In this document: positions 33,457 through 41,219 of the stretch, one piece after another
Numbering within the stretch: position 1 is the stretch's first letter
Layout of the letters: each line of letters opens with the position of its first letter
Assembly: GCA_026707745.1 (NCBI GenBank)
Contig: JAPOWG010000093.1
Coordinates: 1 to 49,658, forward strand
Reading direction: 5' to 3'
Source of the DNA: Chloroflexota bacterium
Lineage (GTDB): Bacteria > Chloroflexota > Anaerolineae > Aggregatilineales > Phototrophicaceae
DNA: 49,658 nt
The notes under the pieces: generated by a model
Databases searched by the model: none
Seen by the model: the letters and a program-made list of their open reading frames with translations, nothing else
Told to the model about the DNA's origin: nothing
Position numbers and translations under genes: made by a program

Positions 33457-34623
33457 TCACCGCCCTTCCAACTGTTTGATAACCCGTCCCAAAATCGAGA
33501 TGCCGGTTTGCAGATCATCTACAGGCACATAACTAAATGATAGGCGAATATGATGAGCGCCGTCCTCGGGATCGACGAAAAACCCCTTGCCCGAGGCGAA
33601 ATAGATATTTTCCGCCTTCGCCCGATCTTCAACTTCGTCGACAGTGACGTTTTCTGGCAATCGCAGCCATATGAAATATCCGCCTTCGGGTTTGGTCCAA
33701 TGGGCTGAATGCGGCATGGCAGCGTCCAACGCAGCCAATGCGCAATCTCGACGGTCCTTGTACTGATTGCGCAACCAGGCGACATGCTCTTCCCAGTTCC
33801 CGCTGCTGCAGAAATCCGCAACGATCGCGGCTGTAAAGGGATTGGCGCCGCCGCCCATGCGCAGCATGCCGCTATTGACGAAGCGCTTTACGGTTTCCGC
33901 GGGACCAATCAACCATCCGATGCGTAGCCCGGGCGCGAGCGTTTTGGAAAACGTACCGAGGCGCAATACCTTCTCCCCGCCCGACAAGGCGTAAAAACTG
34001 GGTGGCAAATCGTTGACGAAACGGATATCACGGTAAACATCATCCTCGATAATTAAGAAACCATAGGCTTTGCTCAAGTCGACGATCGCTTGCCGGCGCT
34101 CGCGCCCGAGCGTAATGCCAGTCGGATTTTGAAAGTTGGGCACCACATAATAGAACTTTGGAAGACGCTTCCGAGACGCCAAATCGCGCAGGCGTCGTTC
34201 CATTTCATCGACAATGACCCCTCCACCGTCTATTGAGATAGCCTGCGCATCCAGCTTTGCATCGCGGAAAATGTGCAAGGCGTCTCGATAGGAGGGCGCG
34301 TCTACCAGAATGGTATCCCCCGGTCCCGTCAAATGATGCGTGATCATCTCGACGCCCCAGGTCGAACCGCCGATGATCATCAAGTTCTCGCGGCAGATTG
34401 ACAGATTCTCGCTGCGCTGCAACCGCGCCGACAGGAAATCGATCAACTGCTGATTGCCTTGCTCATCGCCGTAGTTGAATAGACGTACCACATCCGGCTG
34501 CGACCAGACAGAATCCACCAGTGTGCGAACAGTGGATATTGGCAGCAACTCATGCGCCGGATGTCCGGCGAAAAGCGGAATGCTTCCTGCGACAACGCCC
34601 TGTGGGGTCGGCTGCAAGTCCAT
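33457..34623 (-). CDS. PLP-dependent class I/II aminotransferase
   Basis: The 388-aa fold-type I enzyme has the PLP Lys in LGTFSKTLAPGLRIGW (near 230). The PNFQNPTGITLGRERR motif and the Asp of EDDVYRDIRF bind the cofactor. The sequence resembles the 2-aminoadipate/LysN and MocR-like aminotransferase branch but has no DNA-binding domain. Its ATG follows the amidohydrolase TAG directly (TAGATG), indicating translational coupling. Substrate is probably the amino acid released by the upstream hydrolase, or a product of the dioxygenase. Confidence 0.88.
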   Translation of the reverse strand: MDLQPTPQGVVAGSIPLFAGHPAHELLPISTVRTLVDSVWSQPDVVRLFNYGDEQGNQQLIDFLSARLQRSENLSICRENLMIIGGSTWGVEMITHHLTGPGDTILVDAPSYRDALHIFRDAKLDAQAISIDGGGVIVDEMERRLRDLASRKRLPKFYYVVPNFQNPTGITLGRERRQAIVDLSKAYGFLIIEDDVYRDIRFVNDLPPSFYALSGGEKVLRLGTFSKTLAPGLRIGWLIGPAETVKRFVNSGMLRMGGGANPFTAAIVADFCSSGNWEEHVAWLRNQYKDRRDCALAALDAAMPHSAHWTKPEGGYFIWLRLPENVTVDEVEDRAKAENIYFASGKGFFVDPEDGAHHIRLSFSYVPVDDLQTGISILGRVIKQLEGR

Positions 34624-36042
34624 CTACTTCGGCGTCGCCTCTGGCGGCAAGGGGCTGACATAGGCTCTGCCGGCGCGTACGCGTTCGAATTCGGCTTGCG
34701 CTTCCGCCAAGAGTTCGGGCTTGGTCACAAGATCAAATCCGGCCAGCGCCATCGCCTTGGCCGCGAAGATCATGCCTTTATTCCCGATGCTGGATCCGCA
34801 CGACGCCACTGTCTGCCAGCTATGCCCGGGCGTGCCCAAGGGCCAGCAGGTGGTCGTGATCTGACCCGTCGGCGTGATCCAACTAACATCGGCCACTTCG
34901 GTCGAGCCGCCCAAAAGCGGTGGTGTTGGCGAGTGCGGCAGCACGCGCTCCCACAAGGGATCATCGATATCGGCTGGATCAAGCTGGGCGCTGCTGGAAA
35001 TCTGCGTCCATTCAAAACCGCGTTTCACCGATCCTTCGGGAAAACTCGCCTGCAACGCTTTGGCGAATTCGCGTTCCTGCTCCGAAAAGCGCATGTCGTC
35101 GATCTCCGCCATCTTTTCATACAGCAAATCGGACATGACATCATTTGGCAAAATCTCGTAGCAGCCGGTGAGAAATTCGATCTCATGCCGGGTGCCGCTC
35201 ATCAGCGCCGCTCCCTTCGCAATATCTTGCATCCAGCTATACATTTCTTCGACCTGTTCACGGTGGGGAGCGCGCACAAAATACCATACTTGCGCGAAGG
35301 CCGGCACAACGTTGGGCGCTTGCCCGCCACTGGTGACGACGCTGTGAATCCGGGATTCCGGTGGCACGTGTTCGCGCATATAGTTGACGCCGGCGTCCAT
35401 CAGCATTACGCCGTCCAGGGCGCTGCGACCCAGCCAGGGAGATCCCCCGGCATGCGAGGCCACTCCGTAAAAGTTGACCCTGAAAGAATTCATCGCCAAA
35501 GAGGAGCCGTTCCAGGTGATGTTGCTATCCCCCGGATGCCAACTAATGGCCGCGTCCAAGTCGTCAAATACGCCGTCGCGAGCCATGAAAGTCTTGCCGA
35601 CCAGGGTCTCTTCCGCCGGGCAGCCATAAAAGCGGATCCTGCCTTTGATCCCGATCTGCTGCATCGCCGATTTCAAAGCCATTACCGAACCCATGCAAGC
35701 CGTGCCAAAGAGGTTGTGACCGCAGCCATGCCCGGGACCGCCGGGGTCTATGGGCGACTTTTCGCTGGACAGCTCCTGCGACAAGCCCGGAAGCGCATCG
35801 TATTCGCCCAGAAAACCGATCAACGGCGCGCCCTCGCCCCACTCGGCGATAAAAGCTGTCGGCATCCCGCCGGCGCCCCAGGTGATCTCGAATCCCTCCC
35901 CAGCCAGTCTTTCCGCCAGAAGTTGAGAAGCGAAGCTTTCCTCCAACGCGACTTGCGGATGGTCCCAGATTTCTTTGGCGATGTAACAGAGCTCTTCCTC
36001 TTGCTGGTCAATCCGTTCCAGAATCAACCCTTTTGTATCCAT
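34624..36042 (-). CDS. AbgB-like M20 amidohydrolase
   Basis: The 472-aa metallohydrolase resembles the aminobenzoyl-glutamate/indole-acetyl-amino acid hydrolase group. Metal-binding motifs include LGEYDALPGL (near 80), GHGCGHNLFG (near 105) and CPAEETLVGK. The lid-domain VASHAGGSPW (near 220) and GGSTEVADVSW near the C-terminus are also typical. It hydrolyses an amide between an acyl group and an amino acid, with exact substrate unknown. AAGGGAAG precedes ATG 36042. It is the first gene of the operon and lies about 150 bp downstream of the putative promoter at 36205-36233. Confidence 0.88.
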   Translation of the reverse strand: MDTKGLILERIDQQEEELCYIAKEIWDHPQVALEESFASQLLAERLAGEGFEITWGAGGMPTAFIAEWGEGAPLIGFLGEYDALPGLSQELSSEKSPIDPGGPGHGCGHNLFGTACMGSVMALKSAMQQIGIKGRIRFYGCPAEETLVGKTFMARDGVFDDLDAAISWHPGDSNITWNGSSLAMNSFRVNFYGVASHAGGSPWLGRSALDGVMLMDAGVNYMREHVPPESRIHSVVTSGGQAPNVVPAFAQVWYFVRAPHREQVEEMYSWMQDIAKGAALMSGTRHEIEFLTGCYEILPNDVMSDLLYEKMAEIDDMRFSEQEREFAKALQASFPEGSVKRGFEWTQISSSAQLDPADIDDPLWERVLPHSPTPPLLGGSTEVADVSWITPTGQITTTCWPLGTPGHSWQTVASCGSSIGNKGMIFAAKAMALAGFDLVTKPELLAEAQAEFERVRAGRAYVSPLPPEATPK

Positions 36043-36135
36043 AAAAATCTTCCCTTACGCTCAACCTCAACCTGCCACGAGATTAGCGCAATCGCCTTGC
36101 CTTGAGAATGTCCAATCAGAGGTGGAGGAATGGAA

Positions 36136-36157
36136 ACGCCCCGCGGGAGCGGGGCGT
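36136..36157 (-). promoter_or_regulatory. GC-rich leader hairpin (possible attenuator)
   Basis: ACGCCCCGC (36136-36144) pairs perfectly with GCGGGGCGT (36149-36157) around GGGA. It lies between the putative promoter and the abgB-like start. On the minus strand it is followed by TTTCCATTCC, a weak T-tract, so it could act as attenuator or as terminator for the upstream reductase gene. Confidence 0.5.
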
Positions 36158-36195
36158 CGGGGATGCAATAAATTTGCTTTCAATAAATCTATCTG

Positions 36196-36233
36196 TTGTA
36201 TACAAGATTATGTCGACTTTGCAGATTTGTCAA
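36196..36233 (-). promoter_or_regulatory. Promoter with GntR-like palindrome for the amidohydrolase operon
   Basis: On the minus strand a perfect TTGACA (36233-36228) is followed at 17 bp by TAATCT (36210-36205), or at 15 bp by CATAAT. TTGTATACAA (36205-36196) is a perfect 10-bp palindrome over the expected start of transcription. It matches the GTnTAC-type half-sites bound by GntR/FadR-FCD regulators. No GntR gene is in the window. Confidence 0.55.
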
Positions 36234-36243
36234 GCAAATTGGC

Positions 36244-36280
36244 ATAAATTCATAGAAAATCGTATAAATTCGTAAAATCG
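36244..36280. repeat. AT-rich imperfect tandem repeat
   Basis: ATAAATTCATAGAAAATCG (36244-36262) is followed by ATAAATTCGTAAAATCG (36264-36280). It is upstream of the -35 of the amidohydrolase promoter and may be an UP-like or regulator-binding region. No function can be read from it. Confidence 0.55.
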
Positions 36281-36317
36281 CAGAGATCACTTTTTCCTGT
36301 GACGAACTTGCTACCGC

Positions 36318-37730
36318 TTAGCTGCTGGCTTCGGGCGCCTGCTCGCTCTTTCCTAAAGCCGCCAGCATGTCCTCGACAGTCGTGAACTTCACACGGCTGC
36401 GACCGCTCTCGGCGCCGCGCTGCCGCTCGATTGCATCAAGCCTTTCCCAATCGGCAAAGCTGCAGTATGTCGGTTTGCGCGACTGAATCAGATCAAGAAT
36501 GGTCTCGCCCCGCGTATCGATCGGTTCAAGAACGCGCTTCACCTGCAAGTCCTCCAGGAAGCGATTGGCCGACTCGATGGCGTCAGGCTTGTTAGTGCCG
36601 ATGATGCCGCTGGGTCCGCGTTTGATCCAGCCGACGACATAATTGCCCACCAGGTATTCTCCGCCCTCATGGTCTGTCAACACGCGACCATGGTCATTTG
36701 GAATCGTGCCCCAGGGATCATAAAACGGGACGTCGGGCAGCCGGACACCGCGATATCCAACCGAGCGAAAGACCATATCGACCGGCAGGGTTTCCTGGCG
36801 CTCTGTTGCCCTGGGACGCAAAGAACCGCGTTCGTCCAGATAGAGTTCGTTGCGGACAATACGTATAGCCTCCACTTTGTCCCTGCCCAACAATGCCACT
36901 GGCGATACCAGAAATCGCATGATGATCCGTCGAGAGCGCCCGCGCAACTCGCGCGTGGCATAAGATCTCAATATATCCACATTGCGCGCGGCCGCGCGAT
37001 CGCCGCTGGCTTTTAATTCAGCCGCGCTAAGCTTGTCCAGCGTCGCCTCTTCCAGCGAAACGACGATGTCCGCGTCCGCCATTTCCCCCAATTCCTTTAT
37101 CTCCGGATTGGTGAATGCCGCCTGCGCCGGACCCCGTCGTCCCAGCACGATAATCTCTTCGACCTCGCTGCTCTGCAAAGATTTCAGCGCGTAGTCGGCG
37201 ATATCCGTTTCATACAGCTCTTCGCTTGTGCGCGCCAATATGCGCGCCACATCCATGGCGACATTTCCCACGCCGATCACGGCAACGCGTTTGATGCCGG
37301 TCAAATCGAAGTCGTAATCGTGATAGTCCGGATGACCGTTGTACCAACCTACGAATTCTGTCGCGGCAAAGCTGTTCCCTAAATCTTCACCCGGGATTCC
37401 CAGCTTTTTGTCGGTCTGCGCGCCCACTGCGTATATGATGCCATGATAAGCTTTGCTGAGATCAGCTCTTGTTACATCCGTGCCGAACTCGATATTGCCG
37501 AAGAAATTGAATCGCTCATGCCTTGCGATCCGACTGTACAATTTTGTGACCGACTTGATCTTGGCGTGATCGGGAGCGACGCCCCCGCGTACCAAGCCAA
37601 AGGGGGTCGGCAACCGTTCGTACATATCGACGTGAACTAGGGGATCGCGCTGTTTGAGCAAGTGGTCCGCAGCGTAAAAGCCCGACGGACCGGACCCGAT
37701 AATGGCGACGCGAATCTGTTCCGAAGCCAT
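36318..37730 (-). CDS. Ferredoxin-NADP reductase, adrenodoxin-reductase (FprA) type
   Basis: The 470-aa flavoprotein has the FAD motif VAIIGSGPSGFYAADHLL near the N-terminus. ERLPTPFGLVRGGVAPDH is characteristic of the FprA/adrenodoxin reductase class. The NADPH motif VIGVGNVAMDVARIL (about 150-165) and the signature GRRGPAQAAFTNPE follow. The C-terminal KRGPSGIIGTNKPDAIES closes the FAD site. It shuttles electrons between NADPH and ferredoxin. ATG at 37730 is used because of GAGGAGAAC upstream. It lies upstream of the amidohydrolase operon but 275 bp separate them. It could supply electrons to redox enzymes encoded elsewhere. Confidence 0.92.
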   Translation of the reverse strand: MASEQIRVAIIGSGPSGFYAADHLLKQRDPLVHVDMYERLPTPFGLVRGGVAPDHAKIKSVTKLYSRIARHERFNFFGNIEFGTDVTRADLSKAYHGIIYAVGAQTDKKLGIPGEDLGNSFAATEFVGWYNGHPDYHDYDFDLTGIKRVAVIGVGNVAMDVARILARTSEELYETDIADYALKSLQSSEVEEIIVLGRRGPAQAAFTNPEIKELGEMADADIVVSLEEATLDKLSAAELKASGDRAAARNVDILRSYATRELRGRSRRIIMRFLVSPVALLGRDKVEAIRIVRNELYLDERGSLRPRATERQETLPVDMVFRSVGYRGVRLPDVPFYDPWGTIPNDHGRVLTDHEGGEYLVGNYVVGWIKRGPSGIIGTNKPDAIESANRFLEDLQVKRVLEPIDTRGETILDLIQSRKPTYCSFADWERLDAIERQRGAESGRSRVKFTTVEDMLAALGKSEQAPEASS

Positions 37731-37851
37731 GTTCTCCTCGTAAACTACCTGTTCAGGTAAACCGCGCCGCTCATGCGACAAGAACTTTATCCTTTTGCCT
37801 GAGCGCGGCTGATCTTTTCGCCGGTTGCGCGCCGAGCGGCCCTCCGACAGG

Positions 37852-39081
37852 TCATTTGCTAAGTGGAATCACCAAATCCTTGCGAAAGGACGTCAACGAG
37901 ACCAATGCGCCGCTCTCGTCAATGACAAAGAGGTCTTCCACCCGTACACCATATCCACGGTCAGGATAATACAGTCCCGGTTCAATGGTCAAGACATTCC
38001 CGATCTGGAAGACATCGTCCTGTCTTGTGTGACTAATAGATGGACTCTCGTGAATGTCGATGCCGACGCCGTGGCCGAGCGTATGGATATAGCCTTCCAT
38101 CGTCCGCGGATCGGAGCGGATCGTCGGATGTCCTTTTGCTTCATAATGGTCCAATACCGCTTCCTGCATTAGATGGGTCGGCTTGTTCAACCCAAAGCTT
38201 TCTACTGAAATGTCAAAGGCCTCCATCACGGTGTCATAGGCTTCTCGCACCTCGGGCGGGGCATAGCCAATACACCAGGTCCGCGTCATGTCATGGTGGT
38301 ATCCGCCGCCCTGCTCTCTCGGGAACAAGTCAAAGACAATGGCCTGGCCGATTTTTAATGGCATGTCCGCTTCGCCGCGGCTATGGGGAAAACCCGCGTC
38401 CCTTCCTTGTGCGAAAATCGTGTTTGTGTCTTCCAAACCACATGCCATAAGTTCGCGCCGTACCAGGCTCTTGATATCGCCAATGGTCACTTGCCGGCCA
38501 GATTCGTCGACAAGAAACTCGCCTTCAACATCCAGCCCGGCGATATAATCCCAAACCGTTTCCATCACCGAATTGGCGCGTTCCGCCACCGATTCAAGCC
38601 GGCTGATCTCTTGCTGATCCTTGGTCAGCATCGCCTCCTCAAAGAGCGTACGCTTTCCTTCCGCAAGGAATTCATATTGAGGAAGACCCTCCTGCAAAAC
38701 GTCCAACTGCGCAATTGTCTTGTTGATCTGCCAAGTACCGTATAGTCCGACGCGTCCCCCGTTTAAGCCCATCTCCGACAGAACATCCGCCCAGAACCGC
38801 GCGGTCGCCGTATAGCTGTCTCCCTCTGCCGTCGCCAGATGCTCTTGATAGCCTAGCTCGGCATCTGTCCGCACCTTCAAGCCGCTCTTTTGCGCTTCTT
38901 CCAGTTCCATACGGCTGCAAACGAGCAGCGGCTCCTGCCCGCGCAACTTGAAAATCGATCCGTGGGTGATATGCGCGCCCTTGCTCAGGTAGAACCGAAT
39001 CGCGTTGAATTCTTCGCCGCCCGTGACGACGAAGGCGTCCATGTCGCGCTCCTGCATCAACCGGTCCAAATCAGACTTCAT
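37852..39081 (-). CDS. M24-family metallopeptidase (Xaa-Pro aminopeptidase/dipeptidase-like)
   Basis: The 409-aa protein has an N-terminal creatinase-like domain (about 1-155) and a pita-bread catalytic domain. Metal ligands are visible in IVFDLFPREQGGGYHHDMTR (two Asp), TLGHGVGIDIHE (His), LTIEPGLYYP (Glu) and VRVEDL (Glu), so the dinuclear site looks complete. ATG at 39081 follows GGAGAAGGGA and overlaps the selA end by 11 bp. It may cleave proline-containing peptides. It is the last gene of the selA operon. Confidence 0.9.
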   Translation of the reverse strand: MKSDLDRLMQERDMDAFVVTGGEEFNAIRFYLSKGAHITHGSIFKLRGQEPLLVCSRMELEEAQKSGLKVRTDAELGYQEHLATAEGDSYTATARFWADVLSEMGLNGGRVGLYGTWQINKTIAQLDVLQEGLPQYEFLAEGKRTLFEEAMLTKDQQEISRLESVAERANSVMETVWDYIAGLDVEGEFLVDESGRQVTIGDIKSLVRRELMACGLEDTNTIFAQGRDAGFPHSRGEADMPLKIGQAIVFDLFPREQGGGYHHDMTRTWCIGYAPPEVREAYDTVMEAFDISVESFGLNKPTHLMQEAVLDHYEAKGHPTIRSDPRTMEGYIHTLGHGVGIDIHESPSISHTRQDDVFQIGNVLTIEPGLYYPDRGYGVRVEDLFVIDESGALVSLTSFRKDLVIPLSK

Positions 39082-40468
39082 GATAGCGATCCCTTCTCCT
39101 GTCTTCATCAAACGCGAGCCCCGACAAGACTCGCAACAAGTCCGCCTCTTGCTCGGGCAAAACTGTGCGCGGATCCAGCAGCACATGACTTTTCGAAACG
39201 CGGGCTATCACGGGTGGATCCGCTTGCCGAAGCCCCGCCGTAAAACGCGCCGGAGAGGCAGCCGCAAGCGCCAGTAGACGCGTGGGAAGATTTGTGCCCG
39301 GCAAACTGCCCCCGCCGACCGTCGATCGCCCATCCACGACCTTGCCGCCAATTTGCGCGGCCCAGCGCTCGGCTGTCGTCCCGATTTCGTCGAGCTCTCG
39401 CGCGATCATTCGCCAAATTGGAACCTCTTGCAAGGCCTCATCGCGAAGATAGTGTTGCAAGGTCGCGATCAGCGCGGCATAGATCAGTTTGTCGACGCGC
39501 AGTGCCCGCGCAAGCGGGTGACGCTTCAGTCTTGCGATCAATTCCGCCTTCCCGACAATAATTCCCGCTTGCGGCCCGCCCAGCAATTTGTCCCCGCTAA
39601 AACAGACCAGATCAAATCCGGCCGAAATACTCTCTTGTATTGTCGGCTCGTATGCCAATCCGAATTTTCTGGTATCGATGAGTGTACCGCTGCCGAGGTC
39701 GTCAACCGCCAGCAATCCATGCTGGCCTGCGCATGCGGCCAATTGACGCAAAGCGGGCTGTTCAACGAAACCGAGCTGGCGAAAGTTTGAGGCATGAACG
39801 CGCAGCAACATGGCTGTTCGCGCGTTCACAGCCGCTTCATAGTCCTCAATGCGCGTTCGGTTGGTTGTGCCCACTTCAACCAGCGTCGCGCCGCTCTCTC
39901 TCATAATGGCTGGAATACGAAATCCGCCGCCGATTTCAACTAACTGACCGCGTGATATTATTACCTCGCGCTCACTCGCGAGCGCGCTCAAGATCAGGAT
40001 CAGCGCGGCAGCATTGTTGTTGAGCACAATCGCATCCTCGGCGCCCGTCAAGCCGCGCAGGAGTTTCGCGGCGTGAACCAGACGACTGCCGCGCTCCCCC
40101 TCTTCCATGTCGTATTCCAGCGTATTGTACGCCCCGGCGACGGCGATCATTGCCGCCTGTGCCGCCTCCGACAAAGGCGCGCGACCCAGATTCGTGTGGA
40201 TGACTACGCCGGTCGCATTGATGACGGGACGCAGGCTCGGTTGAAAACCCATTCGCAAACCGTGAGTAATCCGATCCAACACCGCGGGTTCCGAGATGTC
40301 CAGGTCCTGCTCGGCGAGAATGCCGCGCCGCGCCGACTCCAGGTCATCGCGGATGGCCTCAACCACCAATCGGTGACTATATTCTTTGATCAAGTTTTGG
40401 ACACGGTTATGTGACAGGAGTCGATCGACGGACGGCAGCTTGCGCAACCAATCCCGCTTATCGTTCAT
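39071..40468 (-). CDS. selA: L-seryl-tRNA(Sec) selenium transferase
   Basis: The 465-aa PLP enzyme converts seryl-tRNA(Sec) to selenocysteyl-tRNA. The N-terminal RKLPSVDRLL and the signature VINATGVVIHTNLGRAPLS (about 80-100) are typical. The PLP-binding Lys is in VCFSGDKLLGGPQAGIIVG (near 288), with LAVDDLGSGTLID before it. Its presence implies that the organism uses selenocysteine, but selB, selC and selD are not in the window. It is flanked by overlapping genes on both sides (11 bp each), so it lies within a translationally coupled operon. Confidence 0.95.
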   Translation of the reverse strand: MNDKRDWLRKLPSVDRLLSHNRVQNLIKEYSHRLVVEAIRDDLESARRGILAEQDLDISEPAVLDRITHGLRMGFQPSLRPVINATGVVIHTNLGRAPLSEAAQAAMIAVAGAYNTLEYDMEEGERGSRLVHAAKLLRGLTGAEDAIVLNNNAAALILILSALASEREVIISRGQLVEIGGGFRIPAIMRESGATLVEVGTTNRTRIEDYEAAVNARTAMLLRVHASNFRQLGFVEQPALRQLAACAGQHGLLAVDDLGSGTLIDTRKFGLAYEPTIQESISAGFDLVCFSGDKLLGGPQAGIIVGKAELIARLKRHPLARALRVDKLIYAALIATLQHYLRDEALQEVPIWRMIARELDEIGTTAERWAAQIGGKVVDGRSTVGGGSLPGTNLPTRLLALAAASPARFTAGLRQADPPVIARVSKSHVLLDPRTVLPEQEADLLRVLSGLAFDEDRRRDRYHEV

Positions 40469-40907
40469 GCGCCAATTCTCGGTTGCGGAGGAAGATCTCT
40501 ATAACCAGCAGAATCAGTACCAGGATCAGCACAAAGGGCAATGACAAAGCGCGTGGTATCAATAGCCAGGCGCTGCCTACAACCAGTATCCCGGCCCAGA
40601 CGCTCCGTCGCACAATTACGCCGGCCGGCAACGGATCATCATCTACCGACGTAAAGCGCAGGTTGAAAAAACGCAGAACCGGAAGAACTGATCCAGTAAT
40701 CGCAATCTGTAGCAAAATAAAAAACAGCCATAGTTCGCCGCCGATGCGGGGACGCGTCGTGGCTACCAACTGCAGCAAGCCGCCCCAGCCGACAACTGCC
40801 ATGACAATCGCCGCCAAAAGCACGCCATGCTGTTCTGCGGAAGGCTTGCTTTCTCGGGCATTCCCGGACGAAACTGACTGCAACTCCGGCAATTGACTGG
40901 GCAACAT
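40458..40907 (-). CDS. Small polytopic membrane protein upstream of selA
   Basis: The 149-aa protein has an N-terminal hydrophilic region and about four hydrophobic segments (about 30-48, 60-80, 100-117, 119-138). No family is recognisable. ATG at 40907 follows AGGAAAGG at short spacing. The 3' end overlaps the selA start by 11 bp (ATGAACGATAA), so selA translation is probably coupled to this gene. A link to selenium uptake is conceivable but unsupported. Confidence 0.65.
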   Translation of the reverse strand: MLPSQLPELQSVSSGNARESKPSAEQHGVLLAAIVMAVVGWGGLLQLVATTRPRIGGELWLFFILLQIAITGSVLPVLRFFNLRFTSVDDDPLPAGVIVRRSVWAGILVVGSAWLLIPRALSLPFVLILVLILLVIEIFLRNRELAHER

Positions 40908-40948
40908 CAACCTTTCCTGGGATGAATCCTGTTCTCTTCGACGGTATC

Positions 40949-40998
40949 AGTATATCAGAATGATAATAAAATGGCGATCACTTGACTACAGATCGCCA
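40949..40998 (-). promoter_or_regulatory. Promoter and upstream inverted repeat of the selA operon
   Basis: On the minus strand TATACT (40954-40949) lies about 40 bp before the first gene of the selA operon. Upstream is the inverted repeat TGGCGATC-11 nt-GATCGCCA (40972-40998), an 8-bp half-site pair ending just upstream of the -35 region. It could be a regulator site. A strong -35 was not found. Confidence 0.4.
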
Positions 40999-41064
40999 GA
41001 GCAATCGCACCAGAACCAATATGTGTGGCATGTCACATAAATCTAAGGAAATGGTGGCGCGGCT

Positions 41065-41197
41065 GGCGGGCGGTGTCTACGCGCCCCTGATGCTTCGGGG
41101 ATTCCGCCCCCGTTGACCGGGGAGATCAAGGGAGAACAAAGGCATTTTCGCGTTCTCACTAATTTCTCGGAACTACTTCTGTGCCTCCGTGGTGAAT
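41065..41197. repeat. Gene-free stretch with dispersed repeat units
   Basis: Part of the 312-bp gene-free gap 40908-41219. GGCGGGCGGTGTCTACGCGCCC (41065-41086) matches 28363-28384 at about 20 of 22 bases. TCTGTGCCTCCGTGGTG (41178-41194) resembles the reverse complement of 49545-49562. Between them are short GC-rich hairpins such as CCCC-TGATGCTTC-GGGG. I see no open gene here. Confidence 0.6.
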
Positions 41198-41219
41198 CCC
41201 CCCGAACCCGCAATCGCGA

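Noticed and set aside
34552..36105. Open frame of 517 codons on the plus strand opposite the AbgB-like gene
   Set aside because: The minus-strand product has complete metal-binding motifs; the plus frame is Arg/His-rich, without domain or ribosome binding site.
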